Below are positions 1-8,369 of a DNA stretch of 64,000 bases, one piece after another. The position numbers and the translations under genes were made by a program. How positions within the stretch are numbered: the stretch's first letter is position 1; each line of letters begins with the position of its first letter. The notes beneath the pieces were generated by a model. That model did not search any database, had not been told where the DNA came from, and was given only the letters and a program-made list of their open reading frames with translations. This stretch comes from an uncultured Vampirovibrio sp. (GTDB lineage: Bacteria; Cyanobacteriota; Vampirovibrionia; Gastranaerophilales; Gastranaerophilaceae), in the NCBI GenBank assembly GCA_910579975.1, contig CAJTWU010000001.1, forward strand, positions 92,372 through 156,371, written 5' to 3'.

Positions 1-1
1 A

Positions 2-454
2 TTAGGTTCTACGGCTAATAAGGAAGGGCGTGTGGCTGCTGTTAATTTATGTGGTGGAAGTGAGGACTTTGAAGGTGTCTTAGGTTCAGCAGTTACAAGA
101 TATTTAGATTTAAATATTTCAATGAGCGGTTTATCAGAAAAGCTTGCTCAAAAACTTGGATACGATACAGTATCTGTAGTTGTAACAAAGCGTGATAAAG
201 CCGGTTATATGCCTGAAGTTGAAAATATTACGCTTAAACTGATTGCTGATAGACGTTCTCATAGACTTTTAGGAATACAAGCAATTGGGTGCGGCGATGC
301 CGATAAGAAAGTCAATACTGTTTCGGTAGGTCTTGCAGAAAGAATAACAGTTGAAGATTTATTAGATGTTGATTTGACTTATTCCCCTCCATTTTCTACA
401 AGTATTGATATTTTACATTCAACAGCAAGAATTTTAAAATCTAAGCTTAGTTAA
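2..454 (+). CDS. Pyridine nucleotide-disulfide oxidoreductase, C-terminal part (5' truncated)
   Basis: The gene enters from the left edge; the frame opens at base 2 and the TAA is at 452-454, giving about 150 residues. The first visible residues carry the ANKEGRVAAVN segment, which in flavin disulfide reductases follows the FAD-binding GxGD motif. The rest is the dimerisation domain, ending with the family signature YSPPFS near the C-terminus. It most resembles the NADH oxidase / CoA-disulfide reductase branch, which uses NAD(P)H and FAD against oxygen, CoA disulfide or persulfide. The catalytic cysteine and nucleotide folds lie outside the window, so the substrate cannot be assigned. A strong terminator follows directly. 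Confidence 0.75.
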   Translation, partial: LGSTANKEGRVAAVNLCGGSEDFEGVLGSAVTRYLDLNISMSGLSEKLAQKLGYDTVSVVVTKRDKAGYMPEVENITLKLIADRRSHRLLGIQAIGCGDADKKVNTVSVGLAERITVEDLLDVDLTYSPPFSTSIDILHSTARILKSKLS

Positions 455-480
455 GTTTGAACCAAATTGTATTATCATAA

Positions 481-511
481 AAAAAGGGCTCATTGATGTT
501 GAGCCCTTTTT
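481..511 (+). terminator. Rho-independent terminator
   Basis: A perfect 12-bp stem (481-492 with 500-511) has a 7-base loop; the 5' arm starts with five A and the 3' arm ends with five T. It lies 27 bases after the oxidoreductase stop and is A/T-flanked on both sides, so it could also stop transcription from the minus-strand gene at 594-782. Confidence 0.9.
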
Positions 512-593
512 ATCCTAAAAATTCCCTAATTTCCTTTTTCCGCTTGCTAAGTAACTGTAATATACTTTAAATTACAGTACCCAAAACTTTTGT

Positions 594-782
594 CTAATCC
601 AGCAATGCTTCCAGAATTGCTGCATTTTTAGTGGCAATAGAAGATGATTTCACTCTGCTTTTATACATATAGCTTCTCAAAGCTTCACGTATCAATTCTG
701 AACGTGTACGATTTTCTCCTTCTGCTACTTGATCGATTTTGTCTAAAAATTCTTCCGGCATGGAAATCAAAACTCTTGCCAT
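594..782 (-). CDS. Ribbon-helix-helix (CopG/MetJ-Arc type) DNA-binding protein
   Basis: A 62-residue protein. Residues 2-8 form the DNA-contacting beta strand (ARVLISM), followed by two helices with the CopG-type turn RTRSELIREAL; about 20 residues of less structured tail follow. Such proteins dimerise and act as small repressors or as antitoxins. No toxin gene is next to it: the plus-strand neighbour is coaD, read divergently. The start is supported by AAAGGAG about seven bases upstream on the minus strand. Target genes are unknown; autoregulation within the 783-947 divergent spacer is the simplest guess. Confidence 0.75.
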   Translation of the reverse strand: MARVLISMPEEFLDKIDQVAEGENRTRSELIREALRSYMYKSRVKSSSIATKNAAILEALLD

Positions 783-935
783 GTATGTCTCCTTTTTTAA
801 TTATTATTGATTTAGTGATATCTGATAATATCCTTTGTATATATATTAAGTGTAGAAGATAAAAAAAATTGCCTTTTTTGTTTTGTTTTATTAAGATTTG
901 TAAACAAAGTCTTAAAAATACCGTAGAAACTAAGT

Positions 936-941
936 TATAAT
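936..941 (+). promoter_or_regulatory. -10 box of coaD, leaderless spacing
   Basis: TATAAT ends exactly six bases before the coaD ATG at 948, so transcription should start at or next to the A of the start codon. There is no Shine-Dalgarno sequence. No good -35 is visible. Confidence 0.6.
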
Positions 942-947
942 AAAGAC

Positions 948-1418
948 ATGAATATTGCAATCTATCCGGGAAGTTTCGACCCTATAACAAACGGACATCT
1001 TGATATTTTGAAAAATGGTGCTGAAATCTTTGATAAGGTTATTGTTGCCGTTTCTTATAATGTTAATAAACAGGGCTTTTTGCCTGTTGAGACAAGAATT
1101 GATTTGATTAAAAAAAGTGTAGAAGGGCTTAAAAATATTGAGGTAACTTCTTATGAAGGCTTAACCGTAGATTATGCGCGGCATGCCGGTGCAAATGTAA
1201 TATTGCGCGGACTTAGAAATCAGAATGATTTTGAGTATGAATTACAAATTTCACAAACAAATAATGCGCTTTGGGGCGATTTGAAAACTGTATTTTTAAT
1301 AACAAAACCTGAATACGGATATATTTCATCCTCTATGGTAAGAGAAATTTATCTGCACAAAGGTGATATTTCAAAATTTGTACCTGAGGCTGTTAATAAT
1401 TACTTAAAAGTTCAATAA
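948..1418 (+). CDS. coaD: Phosphopantetheine adenylyltransferase
   Basis: A 156-residue cytosolic enzyme of the nucleotidyltransferase superfamily, catalysing 4'-phosphopantetheine plus ATP to dephospho-CoA plus PPi, the penultimate step of CoA synthesis. The N-terminal PGSFDPITNGHLDI contains the NGH version of the (H/T)xGH motif; LRGLRNQNDFEYE is the pantetheine/hexamer segment; ISSSMVREI is the second nucleotide motif (ISSTxVR type). The length equals the family norm. The gene is apparently transcribed without a leader. Its 3' end overlaps the convergent murF by 26 bp. Confidence 0.95.
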   Translation: MNIAIYPGSFDPITNGHLDILKNGAEIFDKVIVAVSYNVNKQGFLPVETRIDLIKKSVEGLKNIEVTSYEGLTVDYARHAGANVILRGLRNQNDFEYELQISQTNNALWGDLKTVFLITKPEYGYISSSMVREIYLHKGDISKFVPEAVNNYLKVQ

Positions 1419-2661
1419 TTCGTTCAAACTTCATACTCCTTGAAGCTTTTAAAAAAATCTTTTTGTCTTTAGATATATTATTTTTAATATATTCTGAAAC
1501 ATCTTCAACTGTATCAAAATGCAAAGCAGGAAGTATATTTTTTGATAATTCTCCAACTGTAAAAACTTTCATGCCTTTAGTCTGTATGTAATCTCCAAGT
1601 TCTTTGTGATATTTAATCTCGTTTTCTCCCAGCTCGCCCATATCACCAAGTATAACTATGTAATTTTTATAAAGCTCGAAAATTGTATCAATAAATGCAC
1701 GCATTGATTCCGGATTGGCATTATAACTATCATTTATTATTTCGTAACCATTTGCATTAACTGCTTCCCAGCGTTTTTCTATTGGTTTGTAGTTTTTGAG
1801 TCCTGAACAAATTTCATCTGTGTTTAAGCCCAGTTTTTCTCCGCAATTAATTGCGCTTAGGGTATTTTCAATGTTATAATCTCCGCCGACATTGAGTTCA
1901 TAAATATTATTTTTATATTTAAACTTAGAATAATTTGTTCCTTTTTCAAGTATTTCCACGTCATTAATTGAGTAAAAAATCTTTTCACCGCTAAATTCTA
2001 TCGTTTGTTTGATTAAATTATCATTATGAGCAATAAAAATATTTCCCCTTTGGTGTTTAACAATCTCACACTTAGCACGCGCAATATTTTCCCGGCTGCC
2101 AAGACGTCCTATATGTGCTGTGCCTACATTGGATATGACTGTTATATCAGGTTCAGCGTATTTAGATAAAAGTTCTATTTCACCTAATCCGCGCATTCCC
2201 ATTTCAAGTACAAGAACTTCTGTATCATCAGGTGTTTCAAAAATAGTTTGACAAAAACCGATTTCATTATTATGGTTTAGAGGAGTTTTAAATGTTTTAT
2301 ATTTTGATTCAAGAGTTGAAGCAATAAGTTCTTTTGTTGTCGTTTTGCCTGAACTTCCTGTGATAGCAACTACTGTAAAATTAAGTTTTCTACGTCTATA
2401 GTTTGCAAGTTTAAGATAAGCTTCAAGAGTATTTTCAACTTGCAATGTACCGCCATGTTGTGTACAAAAAGCTCCAACAGCACCTTTTTCAAGAGCTTGT
2501 TCAATAAACTTCTCGCCGTCAAATGAAGCTCCTTTGAGCGGCAAATAAAAATCTCCGGTCTGAATGGTTCTTGTATCAGTCGAAATTCTAACTTCCAGCT
2601 CTTCATCAATTTCTTTTAAAACTTTAGCGTTTGTTGCTTCAATAATCTCTTTTATTTTCAT
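1393..2661 (-). CDS. murF: UDP-N-acetylmuramoyl-tripeptide:D-alanyl-D-alanine ligase
   Basis: A 422-residue Mur ligase, adding D-Ala-D-Ala to UDP-MurNAc-tripeptide in cytosolic peptidoglycan precursor synthesis. Domains in order: N-terminal UDP-binding domain (1-85), central ATPase with P-loop AITGSSGKTTTKE near residue 107, LNHNNEIG and EMGMRGLGEI motifs, then a C-terminal Rossmann-like domain with NDSYNANPESM. I chose ATG 2661 rather than the in-frame TTG 15 bases upstream because TACAAT ends six bases before this ATG. It follows the CDP-glycerol pair on the same strand, so it may also be reached by read-through from them. Confidence 0.95.
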   Translation of the reverse strand: MKIKEIIEATNAKVLKEIDEELEVRISTDTRTIQTGDFYLPLKGASFDGEKFIEQALEKGAVGAFCTQHGGTLQVENTLEAYLKLANYRRRKLNFTVVAITGSSGKTTTKELIASTLESKYKTFKTPLNHNNEIGFCQTIFETPDDTEVLVLEMGMRGLGEIELLSKYAEPDITVISNVGTAHIGRLGSRENIARAKCEIVKHQRGNIFIAHNDNLIKQTIEFSGEKIFYSINDVEILEKGTNYSKFKYKNNIYELNVGGDYNIENTLSAINCGEKLGLNTDEICSGLKNYKPIEKRWEAVNANGYEIINDSYNANPESMRAFIDTIFELYKNYIVILGDMGELGENEIKYHKELGDYIQTKGMKVFTVGELSKNILPALHFDTVEDVSEYIKNNISKDKKIFLKASRSMKFERIIELLSNY

Positions 2662-2667
2662 AAAAAT

Positions 2668-2673
2668 ATTGTA
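2668..2673 (-). promoter_or_regulatory. -10 box of murF, leaderless spacing
   Basis: TACAAT on the minus strand is followed by exactly six bases and the murF ATG. It lies in the 25-bp gap behind the tagD-like stop, suggesting murF has its own leaderless promoter in addition to any read-through. Confidence 0.5.
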
Positions 2674-2686
2674 CAACGAAAGTTAA

Positions 2687-3100
2687 TTATTGTTTTAAGT
2701 TTTTTAAAGTATTACTAATAATAGTAGAACTGGTTGATTTTGTATAAGGAAAATAAACAATTTTTACACCAACATCTTTAAATTTTTCTTCCATCTCTTG
2801 CCATCTGGGTGATGAAAACCAGTCATCGCCGACAAATAAAGTGTTAAAGTGCAATTTTTCCCACATCTTAAATTTATCTAAATCTTCTTGAGGGATTGCA
2901 ATATCAACATATTTAATGTTTCTGACAATTTCAATTCTTTCTTCAAAAGGAATTACTGCTTCTTTGTTTTTGTATGCAACTAATTTGTCAACGGTTACGC
3001 CAACAATTAATTTATCACACAAACCTTTTGCATTTCTTAAAAGGTTTAAATGTCCTATATGAAATAAGTCATAAACTCCTGAAGTATATCCTATTTGCAT
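2687..3100 (-). CDS. tagD: Glycerol-3-phosphate cytidylyltransferase-like protein
   Basis: 137 residues, the usual TagD length. It carries GVYDLFHIGHLNLL with the catalytic HxGH, a central VGDDWF segment, and a C-terminal YTKSTSST in the place of the RTxGISTT motif that grips CTP. Known family members make CDP-glycerol (or CDP-ribitol / CDP-ethanolamine relatives) from CTP and the phospho-alcohol. It overlaps the upstream glycerophosphotransferase-like gene by 10 bp, which supports CDP-glycerol as the product. The exact alcohol is inferred from that neighbour, not from active-site residues. Confidence 0.8.
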   Translation of the reverse strand: MQIGYTSGVYDLFHIGHLNLLRNAKGLCDKLIVGVTVDKLVAYKNKEAVIPFEERIEIVRNIKYVDIAIPQEDLDKFKMWEKLHFNTLFVGDDWFSSPRWQEMEEKFKDVGVKIVYFPYTKSTSSTIISNTLKNLKQ

Positions 3101-4260
3101 GATAATTCTCCCAGTAAATAATCATAAATCCTTTTTGCACTATTGAAGTTTGTTCCAAAAATTTTATTACACTCATTAATCCGTTGTGTTTTCATAAAAT
3201 CATTCTTTTTAATAATAATTTCATTCAGATAAGTTTCTAAGGAAGTTTTGTTATGAATTTTGTAATAATTATCTGAAACAATTCGATTAAGTCTGCTATG
3301 TGGAGCCGAATGGCTGGAAATTAAGTGTAAAAGCGGTTTTTTAGTGAAAAAATATTCTATTAAAAAAGAACCGCAATCTGTAATCATTCCATCGGAGTTT
3401 TTAAATAAATCAAAGTAATTGCCATTTAAGTAAACTTTGCCAATCTTTTCCCATTCTGCAAAATAGCTGTTAATTTCCTGAGTATTCATATATCCAATAT
3501 CTACGAAATGTTTTTTTAATCTGGGATGAGGTTTAAATATCCAGTTAATTTCTTGATGAGATTTTGCGAACTCAAGCATGAACCTACCGCTCCATTCAAA
3601 TGTAGAAAAACCCAGCATAGACTTTAATACAGAGAAGTGTGGAGCATATATAATGGTTTGTTTTGTATGTTGAACTTCTTGATAATTATTGTAAACATCC
3701 AGTTTAGGGTGACCTGTAACTTCAAAAATTTCTTTGGCATTTTGAACTATTTTAGAATAAGGTTCTATCATACAATCATGTGCTATGAAATTTTTCCATA
3801 ATGTGCTAATAAAAAATGAACAATTTTTTAGGGCATTTGGATTATTAGCAATTCCATAAGGTACGTAAACACATAAAGCAAACTTTGAGACTTTATAAGG
3901 TTTATTTATAGATGGAACTTCCCATGGTTGTTCATAAAAAACAATATCTGGATTAAATTTTTTTAAACTTATATGTTTATTTTCAATATATGCATATTCA
4001 GTATTAATTCCTTGAGATGTAAAAAAAATAGTATTTTCTTCTAAATTATTATATAAAACAACTTTTGGTTCAAAAATACTGCTTGTAAGCATTAATTCAA
4101 ACAAAGATTGATATCCCCATTTGGCATTTTCACTAACGTAAAACACTACTTTTATTTTTTCGTGACCAGGTTTTTCTTTAAGCTTGGATAATAGTTTTTT
4201 ATATCTTATTCTTACTAAATTGGTGTATAAATTATGTTTAAAAGTTTTGTATAAATCCAT
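3091..4260 (-). CDS. CDP-glycerol glycerophosphotransferase-like protein
   Basis: A 389-residue protein with the GT-B fold features of the TagB/TagF family: IIYAPHFS around residue 205, the phosphate-binding FKPHPRLK around 240, and ITDCGSFLIEYFF plus PLLHLISS near 290-315. Family members move glycerol-phosphate from CDP-glycerol to a polymer or glycan at the inner face of the membrane. There is no signal peptide; a basic N-terminus (about residues 5-30) could be the membrane contact. Together with the overlapping cytidylyltransferase it forms a two-gene glycerol-phosphate decoration unit. The acceptor is unknown. Confidence 0.7.
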   Translation of the reverse strand: MDLYKTFKHNLYTNLVRIRYKKLLSKLKEKPGHEKIKVVFYVSENAKWGYQSLFELMLTSSIFEPKVVLYNNLEENTIFFTSQGINTEYAYIENKHISLKKFNPDIVFYEQPWEVPSINKPYKVSKFALCVYVPYGIANNPNALKNCSFFISTLWKNFIAHDCMIEPYSKIVQNAKEIFEVTGHPKLDVYNNYQEVQHTKQTIIYAPHFSVLKSMLGFSTFEWSGRFMLEFAKSHQEINWIFKPHPRLKKHFVDIGYMNTQEINSYFAEWEKIGKVYLNGNYFDLFKNSDGMITDCGSFLIEYFFTKKPLLHLISSHSAPHSRLNRIVSDNYYKIHNKTSLETYLNEIIIKKNDFMKTQRINECNKIFGTNFNSAKRIYDYLLGELSCK

Positions 4261-4337
4261 ATCTATGTATATGATAGCATAATATTCTATATTTGCAAGG
4301 AAAAGAATGAATATTAGACGTATGCGGGGTTTAATAT

Positions 4338-4376
4338 CCTATATCGGTATAGTATTTTAGACAAATGGGATATAGG
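4338..4376 (+). promoter_or_regulatory. Promoter/operator region of the HTH gene
   Basis: TATAGT at 4348-4353 is a likely -10. It is flanked by an inverted repeat, CCTATAT (4338-4344) and ATATAGG (4370-4376), a plausible autoregulatory site for the XRE-type gene that follows. Spacing and sequence only; no experimental parallel is claimed. Confidence 0.35.
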
Positions 4377-4384
4377 TGTGGTTA

Positions 4385-4726
4385 ATGCTATTTGAAGATA
4401 AATATTTTATTGCTAAAAAAATTAAAAAAGAGAGAATGAATGCAAAGCTTACACAAGCACAGCTCGCAGAGATGATAGGTATTAGTGCAAAACAATTATC
4501 CAGAATTGAGATAGGAGATTTTATACCGTCTTTGCCGACATTTTTAATGATAGTAAAAGTTTTGAATATTGATATTAGAGAATTTAATATCAATATTTCT
4601 CCGACTCATCAACCGTTAAAAGATAAATTTTTGAAATTAATTTCTTGTATGACGGATAGTGAACTCCAATTATGTTATACAATGTCAGAAACTTTGATTA
4701 AGAATTTGAATTTAGTTAAGAAATAA
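4385..4726 (+). CDS. XRE-family helix-turn-helix protein
   Basis: 113 residues from ATG 4385, with AGGTGT about six bases upstream. Residues 10-65 form a Cro/C1-type HTH: KKIKKERMNAKLTQAQLAEM followed by ISAKQLSRIEIG, the recognition helix. The C-terminal 45 residues are helical and unrecognised. Small stand-alone XRE proteins are usually transcriptional repressors. The downstream mnmE gene is 25 bases away but has its own leaderless-type promoter, so a joint role is not indicated. Targets are unknown. Confidence 0.75.
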   Translation: MLFEDKYFIAKKIKKERMNAKLTQAQLAEMIGISAKQLSRIEIGDFIPSLPTFLMIVKVLNIDIREFNINISPTHQPLKDKFLKLISCMTDSELQLCYTMSETLIKNLNLVKK

Positions 4727-4739
4727 TCAGTTTTTGGGT

Positions 4740-4745
4740 TACAAT
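4740..4745 (+). promoter_or_regulatory. -10 box of mnmE, leaderless spacing
   Basis: TACAAT, then six bases, then ATG 4752. It fixes the mnmE start at 4752 rather than the upstream in-frame alternative at 4734. Confidence 0.55.
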
Positions 4746-4751
4746 TGTTTT

Positions 4752-6080
4752 ATGAATATTTTAGAAGAATTTGATACAATAGCAGCTATCGCAACACCTT
4801 ATGGAACCGGAGGGGTTGGTGTAATACGAATTTCAGGTACACAAGCGTTTGAAATTATTGAAAAGATTTTTACTAATCCTCAATTTGAACCCAGAAAATT
4901 CAATTATGGCTGGATAAAAGATGGTGAGACAAAAATAGATGAAGTTCTTGTACTTCCTTTCTTTGCTCCAAATAGCTATACAGGCGAAAATGTAGTTGAA
5001 ATACAGTGCCATGGCGGTATAAATATTGTAAAAAATATTTTAAACCTTGTGCTTAAAAATGGTGCAAGAATGGCTGAACGCGGTGAATTTACTAAACGGG
5101 CTTTTTTGAACAAACGTATGGACTTGTCTCAAGCTGAAGCTGTTGCTGATATTATTCACTCTGCAACTTCAAATTTTGCTAAAGTTTCTGTTAAAAATCT
5201 TTCGGGGGTTTTGAGAGAAAAAATCAATGATATTAGAAATGATATTTTTGAAGTTTTATCCAGAATAACGGCAGGAATTGATTTTCCTGAAGATGTTGCT
5301 GAACCGGAATATTCTTACTTAATTGAACGATTTGAATATATTATATCTCAGATAAATGCGGTTTTATCCGAGGCAAATGCTTCAAATATTATGAGACAGG
5401 GTGTTTCTGTTGCAATTGTTGGTAAGCCAAATGTTGGGAAATCGTCTTTATTTAATGCTCTTTTATGTCTTGATAGAGCTATTGTTACTGATATTGCGGG
5501 TACAACTCGTGATGTTTTAAAAGAAACATTGGATTTGGGTATCCCGGTTACTCTTATTGATACTGCAGGAATTAGGGAGAGTCAGGATAAAGTAGAAGAA
5601 ATTGGTGTGGAGTATTCCAAACAGTCATTGAATGAAGCAGATGTTGTGCTTTTTGTTTATGATGCTTCTTTGGGTATTCAATCAGAAGATAGAGAAATAC
5701 TGGATTTAATCAAAGAGAAAAACCATATAATGATTGCTAATAAATCTGATTTATCTGATGAACATAATGAAGAAGCGGTATACATATCTGCTCTAAATGG
5801 AGAAGGCATAGCTGATTTAAAATCAACGCTTACTAAAAAAGTATGTGATGTCGAACCTGAAAATTTGGAATTTGTGACAAATTCAAGACAACAAGTATGT
5901 TTGAATCGAGCAAAGACAGCTTTGGATCAAGCACTTTTAGCCTCTCAGTTAAGAGAATTGCAAGATTTAATTTCAATCGATGTAAAATCTGCTATTTTAG
6001 CACTTGATGAAATTACCGGAGAATTAATAACGGATGATATTTTAGATAATATTTTTGACCATTTTTGTATTGGAAAATAG
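4752..6080 (+). CDS. mnmE: tRNA uridine-5-carboxymethylaminomethyl modification GTPase
   Basis: 442 residues. With MnmG it modifies wobble U34 of several tRNAs. Order of domains: N-terminal folate-binding domain (DTIAAIATPYGTGGVGVIRI, then GEFTKRAFLNKRMDLSQAEA), helical domain interrupted by a G domain with GKPNVGKSS (G1), DIAGTTRD (G2), DTAG (G3) and NKSD (G4), then the C-terminal FCIGK, whose cysteine is conserved. All key residues are present and the length is normal. The next gene starts seven bases after the stop. Confidence 0.95.
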   Translation: MNILEEFDTIAAIATPYGTGGVGVIRISGTQAFEIIEKIFTNPQFEPRKFNYGWIKDGETKIDEVLVLPFFAPNSYTGENVVEIQCHGGINIVKNILNLVLKNGARMAERGEFTKRAFLNKRMDLSQAEAVADIIHSATSNFAKVSVKNLSGVLREKINDIRNDIFEVLSRITAGIDFPEDVAEPEYSYLIERFEYIISQINAVLSEANASNIMRQGVSVAIVGKPNVGKSSLFNALLCLDRAIVTDIAGTTRDVLKETLDLGIPVTLIDTAGIRESQDKVEEIGVEYSKQSLNEADVVLFVYDASLGIQSEDREILDLIKEKNHIMIANKSDLSDEHNEEAVYISALNGEGIADLKSTLTKKVCDVEPENLEFVTNSRQQVCLNRAKTALDQALLASQLRELQDLISIDVKSAILALDEITGELITDDILDNIFDHFCIGK

Positions 6081-6087
6081 GGGTAGT

Positions 6088-8364
6088 ATGAAAGAGATTG
6101 GTAGAGTTGATGAAATTGTATGCGCTTGCAGCGGATGTAGTGCTTGTTATTCTATTTGTCCTAAAAAAGCAATTTCAATGCAAGAAAACGAAGAGGGTTT
6201 TTTATACCCTGTAATTGACGAACAAAAATGTACTAATTGTGGATTATGTGCAAAGATTTGTCCGGTTAAAAACCCAAAATATACTAATACTTCAAGTCCT
6301 GATTGTTATGCAGCAATGGCAAAAGATGATATAAGAAAGGAGTCATCATCAGGAGGAATTTTTCCTGTTTTGGCATATAAATGTTTGGAGAACGGCGGTT
6401 ATGTTGCCGGAGCTGTGTGGGAAGGTCAAAGAGTAATTCATATAGTTTCTAATAAAAAAGAAGATATTGAGAAAATGCGTAAGTCTAAGTATCTTCAAAG
6501 CTCAATGGAAGAATGTTACAGTCAAATTAAAAACTTATTAGAAGAGAATAATGAAGTTTTATTTACAGGAACACCTTGCCAAATTGCAGGTTTGAAATCA
6601 TTTTTAAGAAAAGATTATGATACACTTTTTACTGTAGAAATCATTTGCCATGGTACACCATCACCAATGGTGTTTAGAAAATATTTGGAAGAAACATTAA
6701 ATGAAACTGAAGAGTTTATAACAACAGATTTTCGCGATAAGGTAAGAGGCTGGAACCCAAGTCTTACTACTACTACGACTACTACTACTAGAAAAATTTC
6801 TTTTAAAGGAAAGGATGATATATTTTTGCAAGCATTTTTAAACAATATGTGTTTGCGTTCAAGTTGTGGTGAGTGTAGGTTCAATAAATTGCCCAGACAA
6901 GCAGATATGACAATTGGAGATTTTTGGAAAATTGAAAAATATTCAAAAAATTTGGATGATAAGCAAGGAACTTCTGTTATTTTGGTTAATAATGAAAAGG
7001 GAGTAGAACTGTTAAACAATATTCAAAAAAAATTAAAAACAGTTAAGAACGTGCCTTTAAAATATGCAATTACCGGTAATCATAATATTGTTGGTTCAAG
7101 TCTCATAAATCCAAATAGAGAAAGGTTTATGAAATCAATTAATGAGATTGGTTTGCAAAAATCTGTAGATTATTATGAAAATGATAAATGTGATTATCTG
7201 ATTGTTAATTTTTGGAATACGCATGATAATTACGGAGCTGTTTTAACAGCCTATGCAATGCAAGAACTTGTAAGAAGCTTTGGCTTTTTGCCAAAGATAT
7301 TTAATGCTGGTGAGCAATGTTTTAACCAGCATTATAAAAACTCTATTGTCGAACATTTTGCATCAAGGTTTTTAGATTTGACTCATAATTTGAATTTTGC
7401 AAAAAGTTATAATCTAACTAAAAAAATTAAAGGTGTAATTTTAGGTTCGGATCAGGTGTTAAGGTTAGACTATATAAAGGATATTCTTAATAAATATTTT
7501 TTAAATTTTGTTCATCCGGATTGTAAAAAATTGGCAATTTCTGCAAGTTTTGGGATTGATAAACAAGAATTTTTAGCAAATAAGAATTTTACAAAAAAAG
7601 TAGCTAAAAAAATGAAAACTGCTTTGCAGAGTTTTGATTATCTTTCTTGCAGAGAATTATCAGGCAAAGAGATTTATAAGGATGTATTTGGACTTAATTC
7701 TGATATGATATTAGATCCTGTATTTATTGTTGATAAGGAAATTTTTTCTTCAATAGCAAAGTTATCAACTAATGATTATCAAGATAAAGTTGTTTCATAT
7801 GTACTGGATGAAACTCTTTCATTTAATGAATTAGATAAAAGGCTTAATATTGAAACTATAAAAATAAATGATAAGAATAGATTTAATAGTGTAGAGGATT
7901 GGCTTAATGCAATTATTTCTTGTAAATGCTTAATTACAGATTCCTTCCATGGTGCTTGTTTTGCTATTATTTTTAATAAACCGTTTATTTGTATTAGAAA
8001 TGAAGATAGGGGAAATGCAAGATTTTCTACTTTATCAGAAATAACCGGCATTAAGGAAAATTTTATTTCAGATTTTAGTTTGGTTAATGCATTACCTGTA
8101 AATATGGATTATTCAGAAGCAAACAATAAAATTGCTGAAGAAAAATTAAGATGTCTGGAGATTATAAAAAATATCCTTACTTCTGATTATTCAAATAATG
8201 ATAAAAAAGTCGGTTATATTTATCATAAATCTAATGGTTTAATGAAACTAAAGTTATATTGTAAATATAAAACATGTAAATTGAAATATAAATTATTTAA
8301 AAAAAGAAAAGAACATTACAAATTAAAAATGATGAAAACAAAATATTTTATGGATTGGAGTTAA
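6088..8364 (+). CDS. Ferredoxin / FrhB-type iron-sulfur protein fused to polysaccharide pyruvyl transferase
   Basis: 758 residues from ATG 6088, preceded by AGGGG. Residues 12-70 hold two 4Fe-4S motifs (CSGCSACYSICP and CTNCGLCAKICP). Residues about 80-300 match the coenzyme F420 hydrogenase/dehydrogenase beta-subunit family (SSSGGIFPVLA, FTGTPCQIAGL, EIICHGTPSP, SSCGECRF, TIGDFW). Residues about 370-690 match polysaccharide pyruvyl transferase (NFWNTHDNYGAV, ILGSDQVLR, LDPVFI, ITDSFHGACFA). Such fusions sit in polysaccharide clusters, and a glycosyltransferase follows at once. A run of eight Thr (about residues 227-234) is encoded by an ACT-rich triplet repeat. The electron donor and sugar acceptor are unknown. 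Confidence 0.75.
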   Translation: MKEIGRVDEIVCACSGCSACYSICPKKAISMQENEEGFLYPVIDEQKCTNCGLCAKICPVKNPKYTNTSSPDCYAAMAKDDIRKESSSGGIFPVLAYKCLENGGYVAGAVWEGQRVIHIVSNKKEDIEKMRKSKYLQSSMEECYSQIKNLLEENNEVLFTGTPCQIAGLKSFLRKDYDTLFTVEIICHGTPSPMVFRKYLEETLNETEEFITTDFRDKVRGWNPSLTTTTTTTTRKISFKGKDDIFLQAFLNNMCLRSSCGECRFNKLPRQADMTIGDFWKIEKYSKNLDDKQGTSVILVNNEKGVELLNNIQKKLKTVKNVPLKYAITGNHNIVGSSLINPNRERFMKSINEIGLQKSVDYYENDKCDYLIVNFWNTHDNYGAVLTAYAMQELVRSFGFLPKIFNAGEQCFNQHYKNSIVEHFASRFLDLTHNLNFAKSYNLTKKIKGVILGSDQVLRLDYIKDILNKYFLNFVHPDCKKLAISASFGIDKQEFLANKNFTKKVAKKMKTALQSFDYLSCRELSGKEIYKDVFGLNSDMILDPVFIVDKEIFSSIAKLSTNDYQDKVVSYVLDETLSFNELDKRLNIETIKINDKNRFNSVEDWLNAIISCKCLITDSFHGACFAIIFNKPFICIRNEDRGNARFSTLSEITGIKENFISDFSLVNALPVNMDYSEANNKIAEEKLRCLEIIKNILTSDYSNNDKKVGYIYHKSNGLMKLKLYCKYKTCKLKYKLFKKRKEHYKLKMMKTKYFMDWS
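6766..6789 (+). repeat. ACT trinucleotide microsatellite encoding polythreonine
   Basis: Eight threonine codons in a row, seven ACT and one ACG, inside the FrhB-type domain. Changes in repeat number would add or remove threonines without shifting the frame. Confidence 0.9.
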
Positions 8365-8369
8365 GAAAT

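Noticed and set aside
6766..6789. ACT repeat as an ON/OFF phase-variation switch
   Set aside because: The unit is three bases and in frame, so length changes cannot shift the frame; only the number of threonines would vary.
6615..7019. Long open frame on the minus strand with a polyvaline stretch
   Set aside because: It is the mirror of the FrhB/pyruvyl-transferase gene; the valines come from the complement of the ACT repeat, and there is no ribosome binding site.
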